Assembly (NCBI GenBank): GCA_032768795.1
Contig: CP136490.1
Span: forward strand, 8,370,001 to 8,434,000
Length of the DNA: 64,000 nt
Direction of reading: 5' to 3'
From: Tremella fuciformis
Taxonomy: Eukaryota > Basidiomycota > Tremellomycetes > Tremellales > Tremellaceae
Under the pieces are notes generated by a model that saw nothing but the letters and a program-made list of their open reading frames with translations, ran no database searches and had not been told where the DNA came from. Position numbers and translations under genes: made by a program. Below are positions 1 to 9,735 of the stretch, in pieces; position 1 is the first letter of the stretch; each line of letters opens with the position of its first letter.

Positions 1-1
1 A

Positions 2-130
2 ACACCGATGCTGCTGGGCACGGGGGACGCAGACCTCATCGAGAGCATACTTGATCTCCTCGCGAACGAGGTGAACCTCGATGATGATGGGTGGTGTTCG
101 AAGGCCATCGGGATATTGCAGAGCTTATGA
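2..130 (+). CDS. 3' end of an unidentified gene (partial)
   Basis: An open frame enters from the left edge and stops at TGA 128-130. The visible 42 residues are acidic and look helical (DADLIESILDLLANEVNLDD, then WCSKAIGILQSL). I do not recognise a family. A helical-repeat protein C-terminus is possible but this is only an impression. The upstream part lies outside the window, so the start and domains cannot be judged. About 290 nt separate this stop from the ligase start; that gap holds nothing else I can support. Confidence 0.45.
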   Translation, partial: TPMLLGTGDADLIESILDLLANEVNLDDDGWCSKAIGILQSL

Positions 131-421
131 GTGGCAAGACGGGATGCGAAAGGGGCCGAAGCAGCTGATAAGTGATGGGACCTTTGGCCATCTCGGCTTC
201 TGATGGGTGATGGATTGACATTCAAGAGGCTTTCCTCGGTCTTGTAGTCGCATCACACCATCATCTCATCTGGAGTCCGGACCAGTCAGTACGGCCTCCA
301 CTCCGTACCACGTGGGGTCGAATCCGGGGCACCATCTTCTGGTTGACACAACTGTGTAGCGGCAAACGACGAGCAGTTGAAAGTTGCTTTCTCTCATGTC
401 GAAGTCATCGAGGTGACAGGG

Positions 422-3400
422 ATGCCCCCGCCACCTAAGTACAGTCGAGGCCATCGCCTATCCCCGTCGAACGGGGCAGAACGGGCGGAAGACGACGATC
501 CCGATGTCCTGCCCCCAGCGACGGCTACCCTCGAGCGGCCGAAGGAATGCATCAACAAGCACCCAACACCTGCCTTTTCGCTTCTATGCGCCGTCATGGA
601 CCGGCTGAGAAGTGAAGACATGTCGAAAAAGAGAGATACGCTGTCGCGATTCTTCATGATCTGGCGGGAGAAAATCGGCAATGATCTATACCCCTTGATC
701 AGATTGTTACTGCCTGAAGTCAGTCCGTCGAAAGTGCTTGTCGGTGACGCTGAACGTGCAGAGAGATCGCGAGAGACCGGTGTACAATCTCAAAGAGGCC
801 ATGCTGGCGAAGTGCTACATCGAGGTTCTGGGCCTGGACAAGCATTCAGCGGCGGCTCAGAAGCTCATCAAGTGGAAGCAGCCGGTTGATGGACAGGTCA
901 GCCGGCTTGCCGTTCGAATGGCGCAACTGATCGTCAGTCTGAAGGCTTCTCTGGAGACTTTGCTCGGGTATGCTACCACGAAATTGCGGCGCGCTCCACG
1001 GTCGAAGAAGGGACTTTGTCCATCGAGGCAGTCAACGCCCTCCTTGACCAGCTTGCTGGCGGGCGCCTGAGACAGTCAGTTCCCTATTCCTGGAAGCCTC
1101 TCAGCTGATCAAACAGAGCGCAATACGTCCCAATTCTCCGCAAAGTCCACCAGCAATGTACAGCCGTCGAGCAAGAATGGATCATTCGCATCATCCTGAA
1201 GGACCTGCGCATCAGCATTCGAGAAAAGGGTGTATTCTCGTGCTTCCACCCGGATGCGGCCGACCTGTTCAACGTATGCTCGGATCTCAAGCGAGTGTGT
1301 TGGACGCTCTACAAGCCTGAAATAAGGCTGGAGAAGCATGTGAGACACGTTGCGCGCTGCGTTTACGCGGGCTGATAGGTAGCAAACCAACATCGAGCTG
1401 TTTCGATCCTTTCTCCCACAACTCTGCTATCGATCACCCTCATCCTCCCATGATATCATTGCAAAGCTGGTGGGAGGGTCTAGCGGGGAGTTCTACATGG
1501 AAGAAAAGTTGGATGGAGAGCGAATCCAGCTGCACATGCGAGGGAGCGGTGCCCAGTGGTTCTATTGTTCGAGAAAGGCGAAAGACTACAGTAGGTGATG
1601 GAGCTACTGTTGCGGTGCACCGCTGATGCTATAGCCAATCTCTACGGCCCTCATCTTGGAGAAGGGAGTCTCACTCAGCACATTGCTGGTGCTTTCAGAG
1701 AAGGGGTTCGCAACATCATCCTTGACGGAGAGATGTTGGTATGGGATCCTCAATTGGAGAAGTATCTGGCCTTTGGTCGTCTCAAGTCATTTGCTACCGA
1801 CAAACTGAGTGATGAAACTGCACCGAGACCCTGTTGTAAGGAAGTTCTGCTCCGAAATGACAGATTACTGATTGTCCAGTCAAGGTCTTCGACATCTTGT
1901 ATCTCAACGATAAATGCCTCACCGGCAAGAGACTCTCGGAGCGGAAGCGTCTTCTGCATTCGGGTCGAATCTTCCAAAATCTAGAAGACTATAAAGGGCG
2001 TCTCGAGTTTGCCACAGAGGAGATCGGCAAGTCGGGCAAGGACATCCGTGCGATGTTGGAGAGAATTTTGGAGGCCCGGTTGGTCCACTCATGGTACCTA
2101 GGGTTCCGCTTATACCTTCAGAGGTGAAGGCTTGGTGGTCAAAAAGACAGATAGCGTATATCAGACCAACTCCAGAGGACAAGATTGGGTGAAGGTCAAG
2201 CCAGAGTGAGTTCGCATGTGCGCGTGTTTCCGGCTAACGGCCAGATACGCCGATCAGATGGGCGAGGTGCGCTGGTCTTGACCATGCTAACAGGTCGAAG
2301 CTGATCCTCCAGTCCCTTGATGTGCTCGTTCTCGGAGGTTGGTGGGGGAAGGGTGGCCGGACTGGCAAGCTTTCCAGTCTCCTCTGTGGTCTGCGCATTC
2401 CGCAAGAGGACGATGACAGTGGCGAGATTCCCGAGTTTGCAAGTTTCTGCAAGGTGGGGTCCGGCATGAGCTATGAAGACTATGAATGGATCCTGTGAGT
2501 CCCTTTCGCTTGCCGACTGGTTTTCCGCTCATGTTCAAGCACGAAACACAAAGATCACTGGAAGCCATTCAAGCGTGACAAACCTCCTAGGTGGATGAAA
2601 CTGGGCGAAGTGGGCCTTGACGATAAACGTTAGTGGACTTCTTCCCGAGCATGACGCGCCTGCTCACCTATCAGCTGATGTATATATCGAGCCTGAACAG
2701 TAAGTCTCCTCGTCAGATAAGAGATGATGATGCTTATGAACCAGCTCCTTCGTCGTGGCGGTCAAGGCCGCCGAGATTGTCCCAGCGACTGGCAATTACG
2801 GCGTTCCCTATACTATGCGCTTCCCCCGATGCAAGTGGATCTTTTACGACAAAGCGAGTCGTGATCATCCGCTGGAAGATGAGGCTCTTGATCGGGACAT
2901 GTGGAATTGCGTGAGTGCTCCTACTTCATACTCTGTCCGTTACTTACGAGAGTTCTCGGTAGACGAGTTCAACGCCATGATCCTCAAGCCGAGAAAGAAG
3001 TACGAAGATGACGGGCTCGGCTCGTCAGTCATGTCCGCAGATTGAGGTTTCGAGCTTACTCGCAGAAACCGACGCAAGAAGCGCAAAACTACCACCAAGA
3101 AACGAGTGCAGCTCATGTCATCTCAGCAAGGACAGAAGCTTGATGGCGGGCAAGTCGATAGCGGCATTTTCCGGAATCAGGTTTTCTGTGAGTTTTGCTC
3201 CGAAGCCTGCCTTTCCCTGATGAGTGCAGACATCGTCAAGGGCGATCACAAGCACACCAAAGCGGAACTGGAAACCCTCGTTCACAAGTATGGCGGCGAC
3301 TTCACGCAGGCCCAGCTGTCTGACCAATCTGCCATTGTCATCTCGCCAGACGAAAAGAGTCAGCGGCAGCAGATCTTGAGTATAGAATTGATCATTAGGT

Positions 3401-4574
3401 CCACTGGTCCGAGCGCAAAAGAAGAAAGGCATCAGCGTTGTGAAGCCTGACTACATATACGAAAGCATCAAGCGAGGCCAGGCACTGCCTCTGATCAAAC
3501 AGTGCATTCAAGACACTGGCAGCGAGAAATGGACACTGACTTCAGGTTCTTCGTCTTTGCGTCCGAGGAGTCTCAACACAGCAAACACTATGACAAGCTG
3601 CTCGCAGACCTGGAAACACTCTCTATGTCGCCATCTCCAGGACCGGATCCTGCAAATGAGGGGGTGGAGACCGGATCGGACAGTAACAGTGCCGAGGGGG
3701 AGGAAAACAACGAAACAGAGGACGAGGCTCGCGCTCGACCGGAAAAGACTGGGAAGCAATTGCAAATGGAAGACGAATGGGGTCTTCGATCTTCCCAGAA
3801 AGAGCACACACCCTCGACAGTGAAATCCGAGCCACAAGAAGAGGAGGAGTACGATTCCGACGCAGATTCCGTCCATCAGGACAAGTTTCATGTGAGTCTT
3901 CCGACTGGCTTTGGGATCTGATGAGGTAGCGATCAGAGAGTCATGAGACGGATGAAGAGGATGATGACGATGGCCAACGCTACCGTACATTCCCCGTCAG
4001 ACTACCTCAGAAAACACCAGCCGAGGTACATTCGTTTTCGGTACTTGAATGTCACTGATTGGCAGGAGGGCATGGGTGAAGCGGACATCGACGCGTACGA
4101 CGAGGACAGTATATTCCGACATCTGGTCTTCTACGTGGATACCCATGATAATGCCCTTACAAACGGTCTTGAAGCGTCTGAAGCTCCCCAAGGCGTCATC
4201 GAGCGGTCGGCGCATTCCATTTATGTCAAGATGACCGTATGCTGAGCCACAGTCTGGAACGAGCTCGGCAGCTGCTCGAGGCACATGGCGGGAAAATCAC
4301 TACCGATTTGCGAGATCCAAAGCTCACGCACGTCATTATGGACGATGAGGACTCAAGGCGCTATGTTGCGATCAGTCGAAAGACCGCGGAGTGGGTGCTC
4401 TGTCCAAGGAGGAACGCTTTATTGATGCCATAGACCGAAGCGAAGACACATTGTCACGCCCAATTGGGTCACCGAATGTGTTGACGAGGAGACATTGCTG
4501 GACGAGGATGGTATGTGTCTTCGCTGGGCGCTTGGCGTGACCGCAGCTGATGGGAAGGGTACAAGCCGAGGTGA
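422..4574 (+). CDS. LIG4: DNA ligase IV (ATP-dependent, NHEJ), many introns
   Basis: Seals double-strand breaks in non-homologous end joining, in the nucleus, with an XRCC4/Lif1-type partner. An N-terminal DNA-binding region includes PVYNLKEAMLAKCYIEVLGL and IIRIILKDLRISIREKGVFS. The adenylation motif EEKLDGERIQLHM has its nucleophilic Lys codon at 1506-1508. GEGLVVKKTDSVY and the OB-fold stretch AAEIVPATGNYGVPYTMRFP follow. Two BRCT regions lie near 3160-3340 and 4260-4500, the last ending in NWVTECVDEETLLDED. Roughly a dozen short introns split the gene. The last one seems to end in AAG|, giving the terminal residues GYKPR and TGA 4572-4574, which resembles other ligase IV tails. The start is uncertain: ATG 377 is in the same frame, and I prefer ATG 422 (MPPPPKYSRG). 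An acidic insert (about 3640-3970) separates the BRCT regions. Confidence 0.9.
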
Positions 4575-4876
4575 ACACATCAGAGGAACCTCACTGTTGT
4601 TGTGCATATCATATCATGCATGTGAGTATCATGAGCTTGAGTGTGGCAGAGACGTATCATAGGTGGACAGCCAAAGGGACGTGAATATCGGTCAACGCCC
4701 CTGATCACGCCGCGAAACGGTTCCACCCTGAGTTGGGTCGTACTTGACCATCGTCCCGCGGTCACTCGACCCTTCGCCACTCTCTCCCCACGTCAGGCGA
4801 CGAGTTGGCTGGTCTTGAGTCCTGTCCTCCGGCTCCCAGGGTTCTTCAGTCCGCTCTGATCATCAGCGCCCTTCCC

Positions 4877-5272
4877 TCAAGTGAAAAAGAGGCACTCGCC
4901 ATACTCCCACTGTGGGTCCCGACTGCTACCAGCTGCGGAAGACCGTGAGGGTCCGCCAGTCCTGGACGGGCGGCGCCTATGTTTGCGCTCTTTGCGCGTA
5001 GTCGATTGCCGGGCAGTAGAAGAAGAAGAAGAGAACCAGTCTTTGCCCCAGGCTTTGGCATCCTTGTACAGGTCTACCATCCCCTCTGCCAAGTAGTCCA
5101 GGCCTTTATCCGCCTTTTTCGCGGTCCATACTATCCCCTCACCGACGGCGTCGGTGGCGTCGTTTACGTCGTCTATCAGACTACTGCCGGTCGACCTGCG
5201 GGCTGGGGACTGCGGGGGAGCGTCATGCTTGCTGGTGCGGTGCGAATCGTGGCGCGTGGATTTGTCGGCCAT
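4877..5272 (-). CDS. Small Ser/Arg-rich hypothetical protein
   Basis: A 131-residue open frame if started at MADKSTRHDS (ATG 5272-5270); the frame stays open for 60 more residues upstream, so the start is a choice. The chain begins polar and disordered. It then has one helical, amphipathic part (DAVGEGIVWTAKKADKGLDY and AEGMVDLYKDAKAWGKDWF) and ends in a Ser run and a basic, Arg-rich tail. No membrane segment is clear. I do not recognise a family. It heads a block of minus-strand genes for Ser/Arg-rich proteins but lacks the hydrophobic core the other three share, so kinship is unproven. It could be a fungal-lineage orphan or a spurious ORF. The roughly 300 nt between this stop and the LIG4 stop hold nothing else supportable. 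Confidence 0.45.
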   Translation of the reverse strand: MADKSTRHDSHRTSKHDAPPQSPARRSTGSSLIDDVNDATDAVGEGIVWTAKKADKGLDYLAEGMVDLYKDAKAWGKDWFSSSSSTARQSTTRKERKHRRRPSRTGGPSRSSAAGSSRDPQWEYGECLFFT

Positions 5273-6103
5273 GTTGGTGTTCAGTGCTGTAGTGAGTTGG
5301 GTACCTGTGCAGATGAAGGCGGTTAAGAAGTGCTTTGAAAGAATGTGTACAGAGACACTCGAAAAAACCAGCTGGTGACTCCTCCCAGCAGCCTTCATAC
5401 AGCCGACACGCACGGAAACACGGGTGACTGCTCGGCGCGATCGCCGTGCCACAAAGGATAGTGGTGCCTCTTTGTTGCGTATAACATGACATCACTTGGC
5501 AGCGGTCGTATCAGCCAGGGGGTGTAATGGATGCGGATGTACTTCAAACGTGTCGCAGTCTCTCGTGTCGAGAAAGATATGGACCCGCGATCAGGAATGT
5601 GCCTGTGTGGCAGTCGGACCGCCGATGTACAGCGGCAATCTCCTCCATCGTCCTTGCACAACGGCATGAGAAGATACAGTACCACTTGTCTTCGTACTCT
5701 TCTCGTGACTCACAAGGGACGGCCCAAAATATAGCACTCAACAGCATGACCAACGCGCGATGACAGACATATACATCGTGGAATACGGAATCACCAGCAG
5801 GGGATTGATTCACACTATCAATTTATGTTTCACGCAATACGCGCGTCTGCGTCAGGTGGGAGCCGCTATCATGTACGCCTTCTATGACCCGCCTGACTTG
5901 ACCGTGTTGGTTGTTGGGAACTTTTCTACAGGAGGGGTGAATAGAGTCGAGGGGAAGGCCACAGTTGCTGCAAAGGCAAGGTCGGCCTAATGCTCCGCGC
6001 TGGCTAAGGCAGCTAGGACGAGGAAGGGGAACATACAGATGGCAAGTATCGAAGGTGTATCGAAGCACAACTAAGCGGGTCCGCAGGTCCGGTGTCATGT
6101 GGA
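5273..6103. other. Intergenic, no gene supported
   Basis: Presumed promoter of the small gene at 4.9 kb and downstream region of the gene at 6.1 kb. Short ORFs in all frames look like shadows. It holds one copy (5408-5423) of a 16-nt word, ACGCACGGAAACACGG, that recurs at 7647-7662. Confidence 0.5.
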
Positions 6104-6784
6104 CTAGCGACTGTCCCTGCTCGAGCTACTCCATGACGGGGAGCGACGGCGCGTGAGCGCGGTCGAGCTCCGGGGCCTCGATCGAGATCGTCCTCTGAAA
6201 GGCGCCGTCACTGTCTGAGTGACCTTGCTGGCAGCCCCGCCGGCGCGTCTCGCTGCCCTTCCCAGGATGTTCTTATCGTCTCGACAAGTATACAACACGG
6301 CAGCTCCGATCAGTAAGGCCGCAGCCGATCGAACGATCGTGGCTTGGTGATCTTCGACATACTCCTTTGCCTTAGCGAGTCTGCCCGTTCGAGGTTTGGG
6401 CCTTTCCTCAATCCAGTATCCCTCTGACGAAGAGAAGGATTCGGTAGAATATCTCCTCCCTACATCTCTGTCAGTCTCTGTGTACGAAGGAGGCGGGGAC
6501 TCTCGTCCCCTGGTAGGCTGGCGCGAACGCGAGCGGGATCGCGAGGGCGCTCTGTGGGTTGTGGGTCGCGTGGTACCGGCATCGAGACGACTTTTGGTCC
6601 TCGGGATGTCTGGCAACCTCTTGGGGGGCGGGGTTGAGGGAGGTAGCCGCCGAGACCTGTGCGAGCTATACTGAGGGTCGGCCATCCTTGTGGACTGAAG
6701 GGTTCGGTCGCAGGACACCGGATAGTCAACACTACCATCATCGTCGTAGTAGCTTATCTCTCGCGGCATATCCGACAAGGCCAA
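6104..6784 (-). CDS. RS-rich protein with one hydrophobic segment (family member B)
   Basis: A single-exon 226-residue frame. Residues 1 to about 140 are disordered and rich in Ser, Arg, Pro and Thr, including RS dipeptide runs. A hydrophobic stretch near residues 150-170 (IVRSAAALLIGAAVLYTCRD) could be a membrane anchor, followed by a Gly/Ala-rich stretch and a second RS-rich tail. The core DH-ATI...GAAVLY-x2-RDD-x3-LG-x2-AR matches the core of the gene at 7.8-9.1 kb (DH-TI...GASLY-x2-RND-x3-LG-x2-AR), so the two are paralogues. I chose ATG 6784 because it puts the conserved upstream block (6934-7000) about 150 nt away, as in the relatives; ATG 6685 (MADPQYSSHR) is an alternative. Function unknown. 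Confidence 0.6.
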   Translation of the reverse strand: MALSDMPREISYYDDDGSVDYPVSCDRTLQSTRMADPQYSSHRSRRLPPSTPPPKRLPDIPRTKSRLDAGTTRPTTHRAPSRSRSRSRQPTRGRESPPPSYTETDRDVGRRYSTESFSSSEGYWIEERPKPRTGRLAKAKEYVEDHQATIVRSAAALLIGAAVLYTCRDDKNILGRAARRAGGAASKVTQTVTAPFRGRSRSRPRSSTALTRRRSPSWSSSSRDSR

Positions 6785-7788
6785 GAGCTATGTGTGTAAC
6801 GGCGAGTGAGCAATGCGTGACCTTACACGAGATGTATAGGGAGGAAGCGCGCAAGGGGGACGGTGGCGCGAGGCTAGGTATATAGTAAGCGGGGCCAGGG
6901 AGGTCTCGCTCGACAGACGTTCCAGAATCCTGTCCTCCTTTGATGCTTTCAGAGAGCGACAAAACCCACAGCCTCCTAGCTTGCGAAGGCTTCCAGAGTC
7001 TCCTCCCTGGCCGAGCATGCTCGGACAAACGTCGCGGTCTTAACCTGAGACCGAGGTGGAGTGAAGAAGGCAGGGAGAAGTGTCGGGGTCAGGAATGAAA
7101 ACATCATTGCTTCAATGACGAGCAAGAAGCGAATGTTGAGCTCGTGCTTTGTGGAAAGACAGGCGAGGATGCATCGGGTGGACGTCCAACTATAGTGCGC
7201 GTCAAACGTCATGGTGCATAGTGGCACTTGCCTCTGCTGTGGTGAGGTCAGTTTTGTGCCGGGCCACGAAGGGTCCTGTTCGAAAGCTCTTACCCGAGGA
7301 GAAGTTGCAAACCGCCACTCCTCTTTCCTCTCAAGTCCGCGACATGTTACGTGCGTCATAGTCACCAGAAACCGTCGATCCATGCATTGCCCAGAACGTA
7401 TGAGACTTCTTTGCTTGCTTCTTGCCTTCTCGAATACTGCACGGGGGTAACGGACGTTACCGTTCCATGTCGCTTGCAAAGGTTTGAGACTTTTCGTGCG
7501 CTGAAGAAGTTGGCTTGCGAAGTCGTTACGGAGAGGAGACCAGAACGAGGAGGTGAGTAAAGAACATCGGATGTCATGTTTTCTGTGATTTCGTGCCGCT
7601 TGCACCCTCGCGCACACATACTCTCACACACACACAAGCAGCCCTGACGCACGGAAACACGGTAAGCCGTTCTCACTGCCACCTGTCACGGGCATGTAGC
7701 ATTGGCCCTCGGAAGATCTGGGGAAACATCCGGAGATATGCATCGAGACGATATGAAGACATCTATGTGAGAGACAAGTCAAGCGCCC
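6785..7788. other. Intergenic, promoter side of family member B
   Basis: No convincing gene on either strand; the ORFs are shadow-like. It holds the conserved block at 6934-7000, a TATATA-like word at 6879-6884 read on the minus strand, a short CA-rich run near 7614-7638, and the second copy of the 16-nt word at 7647-7662. Confidence 0.45.
6934..7000 (-). promoter_or_regulatory. Shared upstream block, copy 1 (gene at 6.1 kb)
   Basis: Begins CCTCCTTTGATGCTT on the plus strand, contains GCGACAAAACCC, and ends GAAGGCTTCCAGAG. The same ordered words recur upstream of the genes at 7.8 and 9.7 kb. It lies about 150 nt upstream of the chosen start. It could be an upstream activating region, or a 5' exon that I cannot resolve. 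Confidence 0.5.
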
Positions 7789-9089
7789 TCAATGGTGATG
7801 ACGTGAAGGACCAGGCGTAGGCGCTCTCCCGCGTTCCTGCCGGGGCACACGGCTGCTTGGGCGGTGCTCAAGCTCCGCGATCTCGGCATCAGTCAGATAT
7901 TTGACTGCTAGTCAGCAAGGTACCGCACAAACGACGTCGAACGGGCAAGAAGAAGCGGCGGGAAGACACTGAAAAACGACGTACCATCCTTACTGGTCAC
8001 TCTCACAATGGGTGTCAATTCCACTTCGCCATGTCTGCGAGATCGACTTCGCGAGCGAGAATATGACCGCCTTGGCGTCTCTTCATGTTGGTCCCTGCCT
8101 CGAGACCTTGATCTCGATCGCTGTCGGGAGGGAGGGCGTGATGTAGGCCGGGGACGATCATTGCCGAGGAATGTGTCCGCGATGCTCGTCATCCCTCCTT
8201 TCACTGCTCGTGCTACGGTCCCGAGGGTACCCTCATCATTCCTGGCGTTATACAAGCTCGCCCCGGCCATGACGCCTACGGCCGCGAAGATTGTCCTATG
8301 ATCCGTGAGCTTCTCGAAGAAAGTGCTACTGTCCTGACGTTCTTGAGAACGGGGCCGCTTGGGGGAACGACCCCGCCCCTCGCGGTCCGAGTGGTGTAGC
8401 CTTCTACCTTGATAGCCCGAAGGGCCGTCACGACGAGTCGAAGGTTGTGAGGCGGTGCCCGTGCGTGGGTCCGAGCGTTCGGGATAACGGTACTGAGAAG
8501 GGCGTTCAGACTGAGGTGCCCTGCCTTTTGAGCTTCTTGTATCGGGTTTGATTCCCAGCTCTGTCGACGAGCTGGAAGAAGAATGTCGTCGTGAATCTCT
8601 GTAAGCTTTTTGGTGCTCTGGGTTGGCAGCGGCAAGAGGGTCAGGGTATCCTTGGTCCGGTCTAGGTGTGTATTTACTTGTTTTACTTGATTTGGTGTTG
8701 CTCCCATAATTGTCCTGTTCTTGGGAGACGGGTAAGCTTGTTGACGCATTCGATCGGTTGAAGGCGACGGGCTTTGCCCCGGTGGACGAACGTCGTCGTG
8801 GATCTTTGGGACTCGGGTAATCTTGGGTGGCGGCAGCACGGGGGTCATAGTATCCCTTGTTCGGTCCACTTGTGTATTCACTTGATGTGGTGTCGCTCTC
8901 GACATAGCTGTCCTTGTCTTGGGAGGCGGGCAGGCTTGTCGCTGCCTCCGGCTCATTAAAACCGACCGAAGTCTTGTTGGTGGCAGGTCGGACGGTTCCG
9001 CCCAAGGGCATCAAGGAAACGTGAGGCGGTGGCAGCCCTGTGAGCTGCCGCTTACTAAGTTTGCCCCTCTCATCACTTCTGGAAGACAT
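7789..9089 (-). CDS. RS-rich protein with one hydrophobic segment (family member C)
   Basis: Starts at MSSRSDERGK (ATG 9089-9087). About 280 disordered residues rich in Ser, Pro, Arg and Thr come first; they include two degenerate copies of a roughly 55-residue repeat built on SLP-S-QDKDSY / SLPVSQEQDNYG followed by a PNKGY-D / PDQGYPD motif. A core FFEKLTDHRTIFAAVGVMAG with ASLYNARNDEGTLGTVAR follows, then RS-rich runs and the conserved VELTPIVRVTSKD. A short intron appears to end the main exon after that, and the final exon gives VKYLTDAEIAELEHRPS to TGA 7791-7789. The core has one weak membrane-like segment. Function unknown. The internal repeat and the paralogues on both sides suggest local duplication. 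Confidence 0.6.
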
Positions 9090-9735
9090 GAGGCGAGGCA
9101 AAGCAAATGCGTAATTAGGCTCAGCCTGAAGGAATGTTCGCACCAGCAAGAAGCAAACGTGGAGGATACTTGAGAGGATGTGGCGTGGAGCAATCTGTCC
9201 TCTATACGCTTTGGGCTGGTGGAGTGCGGTATGAAAGCACGCACAGAGGTCCGCCCTCCCTTTATGCCTTGCGCACCGAAACGCAACTCGTTTCTCGCCT
9301 TTGAAGGCGCTCAGAGTCGTACGCTTAGCTCTTCAGGAATCGCGAAGTCGCAGCGTCAACCTGAGACGCGACACTCGTCATGGAAGACCGCATTGGACAC
9401 TGACGTGTAGCAGCTAGTAGGAGCGGTATGCGCATGGATGCTTCTGAACTTAAGCCTCGTGACGATTGGCACCCAAAGGGACAACTCTGCGCTCTATCTT
9501 CTGGTTGCGTGCAAGTCAGAAGCTGAGTGGAGCCCCGACCTTGTTCAGCGAGCGAAGCGCGCATCAAATCAAGGCAAGGCATAGGAGCGTACAGGGTATG
9601 ATTGATGCGTGTGCGGGTCAAGCCATTGAGTATCCAGCTCGCTCTGTTTGCCATCACATTAGTACATAGACTTAGTGTACATATAGACAATGTGCAGGGT
9701 ATGGAGAAAAAATGCTTCCAATGATCAGCGGATCA
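9090..9735. other. Intergenic between family members C and D
   Basis: Contains the presumed promoter of member C, with the conserved block at 9255-9319, and the 3' flank of member D. No gene supported. Confidence 0.45.
9255..9319 (-). promoter_or_regulatory. Shared upstream block, copy 2 (gene at 7.8 kb)
   Basis: CCTCCCTTTATGCCTTGCGC, then CGAAACGCAACTCGTTTC, then GAAGGCGCTCAGAGTCG. It lines up almost without gaps with the copy at 12351-12413, and sits about 166 nt upstream of the start of member C. Confidence 0.55.
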
